Shown here piece by piece: positions 1-5,735 of a DNA stretch of 6,034 nucleotides (position 1 is the first letter of the stretch; every line of letters starts with the position of its first letter). The stretch spans positions 1 to 6,034 of the forward strand of contig CALBRU010000106.1 of NCBI GenBank assembly GCA_937927695.1, given 5' to 3'. Under the pieces are notes generated by a model. It was not told the DNA's origin, did not search any database, and was given only the letters and a program-made list of their open reading frames with translations. This stretch comes from an uncultured Thiomonas sp. (GTDB taxonomy: Bacteria > Pseudomonadota > Gammaproteobacteria > Burkholderiales > Burkholderiaceae_C). Both the position numbers and the translations under genes were made by a program.

Positions 1-666
1 GCCGATGATCATCGGCTCGCTTTCCGGGTGGTTGATGTTGTTGGGGATGATGGCACGGCCGCGCGCCACTTCATCGCGCACGAACTCGGGCGTGATGCGC
101 GGCTGAATGTTCGCGCCGAAGCTCTGCCCAGAATGCTGCTTCAACCGCCCCGCATCAAGCATTTCTTCCAGGCGCTGGTTCTCCCGAATGGCGATGAACT
201 CCATCTCGGGCGTGATGATTCCCTTGCGCGCGTAGTGCATCTGGCTGACATTGGCTCCCGCCCTGGCACGGCGCGGCAGGGGCAACTGCGCAAAGCGCAC
301 CGCATCCAGACCCGCGTCGGCGTTGTGGCGGCGCGTGGTGTCGGAGCTGAAGGCCGGCAGTCGCTCGGTGTCGCCGCGTTCGGCAATCCACGGAGCGCGC
401 AGCGCGGGCAGGCCGCGCGCCAGGTCGATGCTCACCTGCGGATCGGTGTAGGGCCCGGAAGTGTCATAAACCGCGAAGGGCGGGTTTTTTTCCACGCCAA
501 ACACCGCCGGCGTATCGGCCAGCCTGATCTCGCGCATGGGCACGCGAATGTCCGCTCGGCTGCCCTGCACATAAATCTTGCTGGACGCGGCGAAGGGGGT
601 ACGGGTGATGCGCTCGGTCAGCTCAGGGGCATCGACCTTGTAGCGGGATTCGGGCAGTGCAGACAT
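1..666 (-). CDS. thiC: Phosphomethylpyrimidine synthase ThiC, N-terminal 222 residues (runs off the left edge)
   Basis: ThiC is the cytoplasmic radical-SAM enzyme that rearranges aminoimidazole ribotide into hydroxymethylpyrimidine phosphate, the pyrimidine half of thiamine. The translated minus strand shows family hallmarks: YDTSGPYTDP at residues 67-76, NVSQMHYARKGIITPEMEF at 139-157, and an ITPEFVRDEVARGRAIIPNN stretch at 191-210 followed by NHPESEPMIIG to the window edge. Residues 1 to about 80 match the ThiC-associated N-terminal domain; the rest starts the catalytic barrel. The C-terminal cysteine cluster that binds the iron-sulfur centre lies outside the window, so activity cannot be judged. 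The ATG at 664-666 is chosen because GGAGG (671-675) sits four bases upstream and the TPP riboswitch ends 37 bases before it. The reading frame is intact to base 1. The family is about 600 residues or more, so roughly a third is visible. Confidence 0.97.
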   Translation of the reverse strand, partial: MSALPESRYKVDAPELTERITRTPFAASSKIYVQGSRADIRVPMREIRLADTPAVFGVEKNPPFAVYDTSGPYTDPQVSIDLARGLPALRAPWIAERGDTERLPAFSSDTTRRHNADAGLDAVRFAQLPLPRRARAGANVSQMHYARKGIITPEMEFIAIRENQRLEEMLDAGRLKQHSGQSFGANIQPRITPEFVRDEVARGRAIIPNNINHPESEPMIIG

Positions 667-703
667 GGTTCCTCCGGGGATGGATGAATGCCTGCCGTTG
701 CAC

Positions 704-820
704 CGGCGCCTTGTTCCCTCCGCAGGTTGGAAGCGCACTTGCGGCGCCCTTCCTAGCCCGATCAGGTTCAGCGGATTCTGCGTTACGCAGTCTCAGCCGG
801 GACTTGCACCCGGCGCTCCG
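704..820 (-). ncRNA. TPP riboswitch (thi-box) in the thiC leader
   Basis: Read on the minus strand, the thi-box signature is complete. CTGAGA is at 796-791, CTGAACCTGATC at 771-760, and GGAGGGAA at 721-714. Stem P1 is GCGCC (816-812) pairing with GGCGC (710-706). A P3a hairpin, CTGCG-TAA-CGCAG (790-778), follows CTGAGA. The P5/L5 arm carries an extra hairpin (753-744 with 738-729, about 8 of 10 pairs). The element binds thiamine pyrophosphate and lowers expression of the gene behind it. Only 37 bases separate P1 from the thiC start and no U-tract follows a stem there, so control of translation is more likely than termination; that last point is inference. Confidence 0.95.
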
Positions 821-834
821 ACAAGCTTGGGCGC

Positions 835-840
835 AGTATA
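835..840 (-). promoter_or_regulatory. Likely -10 box of the thiC promoter
   Basis: The minus strand reads TATACT at 840-835, five of six matches to the sigma-70 -10 consensus. It lies about 15 bases before the riboswitch, so a transcript would begin near 828. The hexamer 17 bases upstream (863-858, GGACGA) is a poor -35; TTGGCG at 856-851 is better but only 10 bases away. The box lies in the 45-bp gap between the pirin stop codon and the riboswitch, so thiC probably has its own promoter rather than relying on readthrough from pirin. Confidence 0.45.
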
Positions 841-865
841 GGCGCAGCCCCGCCAACTCGTCCGT

Positions 866-1732
866 TTATGCCGCAATCTGGCCGAAACGGCCGCTGTTGA
901 AGTCTTGCATCGCCTGATGAATTTCGGCTTGCGTGTTCATGACGAACGGACCGTAGCCGACGATGGGATCAAGGATCGGCTCGCCGCTGAGCAGCAGTAG
1001 CGTGGCGTCGTCCTCGGCCTCGACCAGCACGCCTTCGCCTTCACGACTGAGCAAGCCGAACTGTGCCGAGCGAACCACCGCATCGTCGTTCACCTTCACC
1101 GCGCCATGCAGCACCACCAGCGCCAGCGTGCGCCCCGCAGCGATGTCGAAGCGGGTTTGTGCACCCGCGATGAGCCGCACGTCCCACACGTCCATCGGCG
1201 TGAACGTGCGTGCGGGGCCGCGGTGGTCGGCATACGTCCCGGCAATCACACGCACTCGCCCTGCCTCGTCGGGTAAGGCCACGTCGGGAATGTCGGCGTT
1301 CAACAAGGTCTGATAGCCGGGCAGCGACATCTTGTCCTTGGCGGGCAGATTGACCCAGAGCTGCACCATCTCCAGCGTGCCGCCTCGCTCGGTGAACGCC
1401 TGGGAGTGGAACTCGTCATGCAGGATGCCGCCTGCGGCCGTCATCCACTGCACATCGCCCGGGCCGATATGGCCGCCGGCCCCGGTCGAGTCGCGATGGT
1501 CCACCTCGCCCTGATAGACGATGGTCACGGTCTCGAAACCCCGATGCGGGTGTTCGCCCACGCCGCGCGGCTGCGTGCCGGGCGCGAACTGCGTCGGGCC
1601 GGCGTAGTCGAGCAGCAGGAAGGGGCTGAGCTGCACGCCATGGCTGCTGTAGCTGAACAGCGAACGCACCGGAAAGCCGTCGCCGACCCAATGCTGGCGC
1701 GGGTTGCTGTAAATGCCTTGAAGGGTTTTCAC
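866..1732 (-). CDS. Pirin family protein (bicupin; possible quercetinase-type dioxygenase)
   Basis: This is a 288-residue protein, the normal length for bacterial pirins such as YhhW. Pirins are cytoplasmic two-cupin proteins binding Fe(II); some cleave quercetin with oxygen, others act as redox-sensing partners, so the substrate here is unknown. The N-terminal cupin holds the metal site: EHPHRGFETVT gives His61 and His63, and ILHDEFH gives His105 and Glu107. This HxH...HxE spacing matches human pirin. The C-terminal cupin (about 160-255) lacks such ligands, as usual for the family. The start is GTG at 1730-1732, supported by AGGAG seven bases upstream; no better start is visible. The gene is transcribed away from the LysR gene across a 118-bp region, and thiC follows on the same strand behind its own riboswitch. 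LysR control is inferred from position. Confidence 0.93.
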   Translation of the reverse strand: MKTLQGIYSNPRQHWVGDGFPVRSLFSYSSHGVQLSPFLLLDYAGPTQFAPGTQPRGVGEHPHRGFETVTIVYQGEVDHRDSTGAGGHIGPGDVQWMTAAGGILHDEFHSQAFTERGGTLEMVQLWVNLPAKDKMSLPGYQTLLNADIPDVALPDEAGRVRVIAGTYADHRGPARTFTPMDVWDVRLIAGAQTRFDIAAGRTLALVVLHGAVKVNDDAVVRSAQFGLLSREGEGVLVEAEDDATLLLLSGEPILDPIVGYGPFVMNTQAEIHQAMQDFNSGRFGQIAA

Positions 1733-1747
1733 GCTGCTTCTCCTGTA

Positions 1748-1773
1748 AGCCGGGGCTCAGCCCCGCGATGGCT
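1748..1773. repeat. GC-rich REP-like imperfect palindrome in the pirin leader
   Basis: CGGGGC (1751-1756) and GCCCCG (1760-1765) form a perfect 6-bp stem around a TCA loop. An outer AGC (1748-1750) can pair with GCT (1771-1773) across a five-base bulge. In the pirin transcript this hairpin lies 19 bases before the GTG start, just upstream of the ribosome-binding site. No T-run follows on either strand, so it is not an intrinsic terminator. The bulged GC stem resembles dispersed REP elements, but only one copy is in the window. Confidence 0.5.
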
Positions 1774-1787
1774 AAAGAATATGGGTG

Positions 1788-1800
1788 GAACGATACGTTC
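1788..1800. promoter_or_regulatory. Candidate operator 1: perfect inverted repeat GAACG-ATA-CGTTC
   Basis: A perfect 5-bp inverted repeat with a 3-bp spacer lies in the lysR-pirin divergent region. Its right half, CGTTC, recurs 29 bp downstream inside operator candidate 2. For pirin it lies just upstream of TATTCT (1781-1776), a possible -10 box on the minus strand with four of six consensus matches. Role as a LysR-protein site is inferred from location and symmetry. Confidence 0.45.
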
Positions 1801-1822
1801 GGTAGTCGCAAAATTTGCCTTC

Positions 1823-1844
1823 ATCGTTCTACAAATGAAACAAT
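1823..1844. promoter_or_regulatory. Candidate operator 2: LysR-box-like dyad ATCGTT-N10-AACAAT
   Basis: The arms match at five of six positions and contain the T-N11-A pattern of LysR-family binding sites (T1827 with A1839, T1828 with A1840). The dyad ends six bases before the lysR start codon, so a protein bound here would be expected to affect lysR's own expression. TACAAA at 1830-1835 is a possible lysR -10 box inside the dyad, without a convincing -35. Divergent LysR genes commonly repress themselves and activate the neighbour with an inducer; applying that here is inference. Confidence 0.45.
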
Positions 1845-1850
1845 AAACCG

Positions 1851-2768
1851 ATGCGCGACTTGAATGATCTGTATTACTTTGTCCAGGTAGTGGAACAAGG
1901 GGGTTTCGCACCCGCCGGTCGAGCGCTCGGCCTGCCAAAGTCGAAACTGAGCCGCCGGATGGCGCGACTGGAGACGCAACTGGGCGCAAGGCTGATCCAG
2001 CGCTCGACCCGCAGCTTCGTGGTTACCGAACTCGGGCAGACTTACTACACCCATTGCAAGGCCATGCTGGTCGAAGCCGATGCGGCGGAAGAAGCCATAG
2101 CCCGCACCCACGCCGAGCCCTGCGGCGCCGTGCGCCTGACCTGCCCCGTCGCCCTGCTCGACGCGCAGGTCGGGAGCATGGTCGCGGCCTTCCTGGTGCG
2201 CTATCCGCAGGTGCAGTTGCTGCTTGACGCCACCAACCGGCGCGTGGACGTGGTGGCTGAAGGCATCGACGTGGCCCTGCGCGTTCGCCCCTCGCCGCTC
2301 GACGACAGCGATCTGGTGCTGCGCACCCTCGCCGAACGGGTGCAGGTGCTGGTGGCCAGTCCCGCCCTTCTCGCCCGCGCGCAGATACCGCAGACCCCAG
2401 CCAGCCTGTCTGGGCTGCCCAGCCTGGCTCTGGGCAGCCAGCTCGGCAACACGCAAACATGGGATTTGCACGGCCCTGAAGGCGCTCAGGCCGCGGTTCG
2501 GCATCAACCGCGTCTGGTGTCGTCGAGCATGCCCGCGCTGCGCGAAGCGGCCGTGGCGGGGGCGGGCATCGTGCAGCTGCCGTTGATGATGGTGCAGACG
2601 CAGCTTGCCAGCGGCCAACTCACGCATGTGCTGCCCGGCTGGGCGCCACGGCCCGAGATCATTCATGCCGTGTTCGCATCGCGCCGCGGTCTGCTGCCCG
2701 CAGTGCGGACGCTGCTCGACTTTCTAGCGGAGCAATTCAGCGCAGCGCCGGGAGATCAGGGCCCATAA
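1851..2768 (+). CDS. LysR-type transcriptional regulator (CrgA-like subgroup)
   Basis: This is a 305-residue DNA-binding regulator, normal length for the family. Residues 1-60 are the winged helix-turn-helix: MRDLNDLYYFVQVVEQGGFA opens it, and PAGRALGLPKSKLSRRMARL (21-40) holds the recognition helix, followed by ETQLGARLIQRSTR. A linker helix runs to about 90. From about 92 (GAVRLTCPVALLD) to 295 is the two-lobed effector-binding domain; RVDVVAEGIDVALRV is typical of the CrgA-like subgroup. The ATG at 1851 gives the usual family N terminus, yet no clear Shine-Dalgarno is visible, so translation may be weak or initiated unusually. It diverges from pirin, its likely target. Its last 13 bp overlap the convergent desaturase gene. 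The inducer is unknown. Confidence 0.95.
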   Translation: MRDLNDLYYFVQVVEQGGFAPAGRALGLPKSKLSRRMARLETQLGARLIQRSTRSFVVTELGQTYYTHCKAMLVEADAAEEAIARTHAEPCGAVRLTCPVALLDAQVGSMVAAFLVRYPQVQLLLDATNRRVDVVAEGIDVALRVRPSPLDDSDLVLRTLAERVQVLVASPALLARAQIPQTPASLSGLPSLALGSQLGNTQTWDLHGPEGAQAAVRHQPRLVSSSMPALREAAVAGAGIVQLPLMMVQTQLASGQLTHVLPGWAPRPEIIHAVFASRRGLLPAVRTLLDFLAEQFSAAPGDQGP

Positions 2769-3721
2769 ATGCGGTTTCGCGGCAACACCTGCTGCGCAAT
2801 CGGGCCACGCAACTGGCGCAGCAGCGCGCGCGCATAGGGCTGGGCAAACTGCCGGTCTTGCGCACTCGCCGCCGCGGGCAATTTGCTCCAGGGCAGCGCC
2901 GGGTAGCGGTGATGGGTGGCGTGATAGTTGAAGTGCAGAATCAGCGCCGAGGCCCAGCACGGCAGATCAAGCTGGCGCGCCTGTCGAACATCATCGCCGG
3001 GGGCGTGCAGCGGGGTCGCATAGTGATAGGCGTTGTCGGTGAGCGAAATCAGCAGCCCCCGGCCCAGCAGCGCCAGCAGCAGCATCCAGACGTGCGCGCC
3101 GTAGAGCCAGACGCTGCAGGCCATCAACGCCAGTGACGCCAAGCTGTCCAGACGCATGGCGCGCAGGGTATCGGGCTTGAGCAGTTGCCGCTCCAGACTC
3201 TGCGCCAGCGACGGCAGGCCGGGCTCGGCGGGCAGACGCTGCGCCAGCCGCAGCAGCCAGGCCGACGGCAACCACACCAGCAGCAGTGCAACCACCTCGC
3301 TGGCATACAGGCCGATGAGCAGTTGCGGGTAGTAGCGCCAGGCGGCCGCGCCGCGCGTGGTCAAGGCCGGATCGAACACTTCGCTGCGATCGATGGCGGT
3401 GCGGTTGAACTGGTGGTGCTTGAGATGCCCAAACCGCAGCACCGGAAACGGCGCCGGAAACCCGATGGCCAGCAGGCGCGAAAGCGCGTCGTTCAGGCGC
3501 CGGCCAGGAAGCAGCACGGCGTGGATGCCTTCGTGCAGCAAAGACCAGTAAGAAGTGGTCGCCATCACCACGATCAGCAGACTCCAGCCCAGAGCAGGCA
3601 GCGCGGGCAGCAGCAGCGGCAGAACGATCCACAGCCAGCCCGACATCGCCAGCGCCAAGACCACGAGCAACAGATTGAACCGCGCCGGAATGCTGCGAGG
3701 GTCGGTTGCCGCGCCGCTCAT
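2756..3721 (-). CDS. Integral-membrane fatty acid desaturase
   Basis: The 321-residue product belongs to the membrane fatty-acid desaturase superfamily, di-iron enzymes that use oxygen and electrons to introduce double bonds into acyl chains. All three histidine boxes are present: HEGIH (63-67), HLKHH (99-103) and HFNYHATHH (263-271), with NAYHY at 230-234 as a possible further ligand. Hydrophobic segments at about 18-40, 45-61, 135-158 and 195-225 fit inner-membrane anchoring with the boxes on the cytoplasmic face. I choose ATG at 3719-3721 over the GTG six bases upstream, because GAGG (3727-3730) is spaced five bases from the ATG, whereas that GTG overlaps the GAGG. The gene starts two bases after the upstream cyclic-di-GMP gene's stop, implying an operon with coupled translation. 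Substrate and double-bond position cannot be read from sequence; a carotenoid ketolase or hydroxylase relative is less likely. Confidence 0.9.
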   Translation of the reverse strand: MSGAATDPRSIPARFNLLLVVLALAMSGWLWIVLPLLLPALPALGWSLLIVVMATTSYWSLLHEGIHAVLLPGRRLNDALSRLLAIGFPAPFPVLRFGHLKHHQFNRTAIDRSEVFDPALTTRGAAAWRYYPQLLIGLYASEVVALLLVWLPSAWLLRLAQRLPAEPGLPSLAQSLERQLLKPDTLRAMRLDSLASLALMACSVWLYGAHVWMLLLALLGRGLLISLTDNAYHYATPLHAPGDDVRQARQLDLPCWASALILHFNYHATHHRYPALPWSKLPAAASAQDRQFAQPYARALLRQLRGPIAQQVLPRNRIYGP

Positions 3722-3730
3722 GTTCACCTC
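3722..3730 (-). promoter_or_regulatory. Ribosome-binding site overlapping a stop codon
   Basis: On the minus strand GAGG (3730-3727) runs directly into TGA (3726-3724), the stop of the upstream cyclic-di-GMP protein. ATG of the desaturase then begins at 3721. The Shine-Dalgarno lies inside the last sense codons of the upstream gene, so ribosomes finishing that gene are placed at the desaturase start. This decides the ATG over the overlapping GTG at 3727. Confidence 0.7.
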
Positions 3731-5535
3731 AAGGCGGGCGGCATCTGCGGGCGGTATTGCCGCCGATCGACAAATATCCGCTCATCAGGCTGCGCCTTGG
3801 CCACCTTCTTGAGCTCGACCAGCAGGGCCGAGACTTCGCGGTGCGATTCCACCTGTCCCGAAGCCAAAGTCAGCACGCCGAAGGACACGGTGGGAAATCC
3901 GAACCACTGCGCTTCGCCTCGGCGGTTGACGGCCTCGTATCCACCGCGCTCACGTTGATCCGCATTGAAAAAGCGCGGCATCTCGGCGGCGAATTCCTGC
4001 GGAATGGTCTGCAGACGCTCGACGGCATCGGGCTCGGCGCTCACCACGATGAAATCATCCCCGCCGATGTGGCCAACAAAATCGCCCGGCCGCCCAAAGC
4101 GCGCCCGCAGCAGATCGGCCAGCAGCACAATGACCTCGTCGCCGAGCCGGTAGCCAAACACATCGTTGAACGGCTTGAAGTGGTCGATATCGCCATACGC
4201 CGCGACGAAAGACTGCCCCGAGGCCAGCAGGCGGTCGATCTGTTCGTTGATGGGCACATTGCCCGGCAGCAGCGTCAGCGGGTTGGCATATCGCGCGGTC
4301 TGGATCTGGAATTCGTTGACCAGCCGCAGCAGATCGCCCACCAGCAGCAGGCCGCGATAGTCGCCCTGCTCGGTGACCAGCACACCCTCGGTGGCGTGGC
4401 GAAAACTGGCATCGGCGATCAACTGGCTGGCCTGGTGCAGACTGCTGTGCACATCGAGCTTGAGCACATCGGCGCTCATCACCTGGGCGCAGGGTTTGTT
4501 GCCCAGCAGGTCGCGTACATGCGGGCGCCAGAGCCGGTCGGCCAGCACATAGCGGTTGAGAATGCCCAGGGCGCGCCCTTTCGCATCGACCACGGGAATC
4601 GACATCAGATCGGGCTGGGCGTCGAAGCGGCGCAGCACCTCCTCCAACCTTACTAGCGGCTGCACCGGGGCAATCGGTCGCGCCAGCCCCAGCGCCGACT
4701 GCTCCACGCTGCCGCGCGAAGCCAGGGCATACAGCTCGGGCTGAGCCGCTTCGATCAAGCCCCGTTGCGCTGGGCGCATTTCGCGCGACGGCGAGGCAGA
4801 CGGCCGCTCCAGGACGAAACCCTGCGCCAACTGCACGCCAATTTCGCGCAGCACGCGCAGATCGCGGGCAGACTCCACGCCCTCGGCCACCACCCAGGAA
4901 CGGCTGGCCTCGGCCATGAGCAACATCGAACGCACGAACGCCGCCTTGATCGCATCATTGGCCAGCCCGGCGCAGAACGCCCGGTCGATCTTGAGATAGC
5001 GCGGATGCAGGCGTTGCCAGGCTTCGAAGCGGCCGAAACCCCGCCCCATGTCGTCCAGCGCCAGCGTAAAACCGAGGCGGTGCAGATGTTCGGCCTGCTC
5101 CATGCCCACGCCGTCTTTCAGCAAATCATCGCTTTCCAGCAGTTCGAACACGATGCGCGACGGCGGCAAGCCCAGTTTTTGCAACAAATCGAGCGCGGCC
5201 GAGCTGCCCAGCCAGCCTGAATCGAGCAAGGTCTGCGTGACGTTGATGAACAGCTGCCCGGGCAGATTCAGCCGGGCGAACGTCTCTAAACTCGTGCGCA
5301 CGCACAGGGCATCGAGCTCATACAAACGTCCATTCTCCCGCGCGGTCTGAAACAGCGCATCCGGCCGCTCCAGCGGCGAGCCCTGCGGTCCGCGCGCCAG
5401 CGCCTCATAGGCGTGAATCGAATGGCCCCGCAGATCGAACACTGGCTGAAACTCCACGCGCAACTCGCCATGCGAAAGCAGCCGGTCGAGCAGGATGGCG
5501 AGATAGCCGATCTGGGGTTGTACGAGAGAAAGCAT
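3724..5535 (-). CDS. Cyclic-di-GMP protein with EAL, paired CBS and C-terminal GGDEF domains
   Basis: A soluble 603-residue protein (ATG at 5533-5535) with order EAL (about 15-255), two CBS motifs (about 295-406) and GGDEF (about 415-590). EAL domains hydrolyse cyclic-di-GMP; GGDEF domains make it. The EAL consensus residues are retained: Glu44 in YEALARG, Asn98, Glu131 in ELLE, Asp161-Asp162 in LALDDMG, Lys182 in LKIDR, Glu218 in AEGVES and Gln238 in AQG. Hydrolysis therefore looks possible, although the loop after DD (MGRGFGRF) departs from FGTGYSSL. The GGDEF domain has the metal and substrate residues of GDIDHFKPFND, but its signature is GGDDF (491-495), so cyclase activity is uncertain. 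RPGD (482-485) five residues before it is a canonical inhibitory I-site. CBS pairs usually bind adenine nucleotides. A GTG at 5577 would add 14 residues; neither start has a clear ribosome site. First gene of an operon with the desaturase. Confidence 0.92.
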   Translation of the reverse strand: MLSLVQPQIGYLAILLDRLLSHGELRVEFQPVFDLRGHSIHAYEALARGPQGSPLERPDALFQTARENGRLYELDALCVRTSLETFARLNLPGQLFINVTQTLLDSGWLGSSAALDLLQKLGLPPSRIVFELLESDDLLKDGVGMEQAEHLHRLGFTLALDDMGRGFGRFEAWQRLHPRYLKIDRAFCAGLANDAIKAAFVRSMLLMAEASRSWVVAEGVESARDLRVLREIGVQLAQGFVLERPSASPSREMRPAQRGLIEAAQPELYALASRGSVEQSALGLARPIAPVQPLVRLEEVLRRFDAQPDLMSIPVVDAKGRALGILNRYVLADRLWRPHVRDLLGNKPCAQVMSADVLKLDVHSSLHQASQLIADASFRHATEGVLVTEQGDYRGLLLVGDLLRLVNEFQIQTARYANPLTLLPGNVPINEQIDRLLASGQSFVAAYGDIDHFKPFNDVFGYRLGDEVIVLLADLLRARFGRPGDFVGHIGGDDFIVVSAEPDAVERLQTIPQEFAAEMPRFFNADQRERGGYEAVNRRGEAQWFGFPTVSFGVLTLASGQVESHREVSALLVELKKVAKAQPDERIFVDRRQYRPQMPPALR

Positions 5536-5735
5536 GGGGCGAAGTGCGGGAAAGATGCCTGGTTTTATCGCACCCACATCACAGTTTGATGACAGTCATG
5601 GCGATTTCATGTCGGCATGCCGCAGCACAAAGCCCTGCCCTGCAAAAACGAGACAACTCAACCACAATAGGACTCACAGTGCCACCTTGGCCTGCTCCCT
5701 GATTCAACTGAAAGTTATCTAAAAGGACATCGAAA
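5536..5735. promoter_or_regulatory. Divergent intergenic control region between the EAL/GGDEF gene and wrbA
   Basis: These 200 bp carry no convincing gene on either strand. They must hold the promoters of both divergent transcripts, but I find no well-spaced -35/-10 pair. The minus strand has GATAAA (5569-5564) and the plus strand TTATCT (5715-5720) as loose -10 candidates. Three short dyads are present: CATCA-N5-TGATG (5577-5591), ATGAC-A-GTCAT (5589-5599) and the perfect palindrome CGGCATGCCG (5613-5622). The wrbA ribosome-binding site AAGGA is at 5723-5727. Confidence 0.4.

Noticed and set aside
28..687. A 219-codon plus-strand open frame opposite thiC
   Set aside because: The minus strand encodes conserved ThiC motifs along its whole length, and the plus frame would run into the thiC leader without its own signals.
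1751..1765. The GC hairpin as a transcription terminator
   Set aside because: There is no T-run after the stem on either strand, and it lies upstream of pirin's own start rather than behind a gene.
1821..2666. A 281-codon open frame on the minus strand opposite lysR
   Set aside because: It lies antisense to a clear LysR gene, its composition is rich in His, Gln, Arg and Gly as expected from reading GC-rich codons backwards, and it shows no recognisable domain.
3185..3958. A 257-codon plus-strand open frame opposite the desaturase
   Set aside because: The Gln/Arg-rich product is typical of an antisense shadow, and the three histidine boxes on the opposite strand identify the real gene.
3706..4656. 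A 316-codon open frame on the plus strand opposite the cyclic-di-GMP gene
   Set aside because: It is fully antisense to the GGDEF/CBS region, has no ribosome-binding site or domain, and is explained by high GC content lowering stop-codon frequency.
5584..5601. A tiny minus-strand frame (ATG at 5599 to TGA at 5584) as a leader peptide before the EAL gene
   Set aside because: It has only six codons, no ribosome-binding site, and no feature such as repeated codons that would suggest attenuation.
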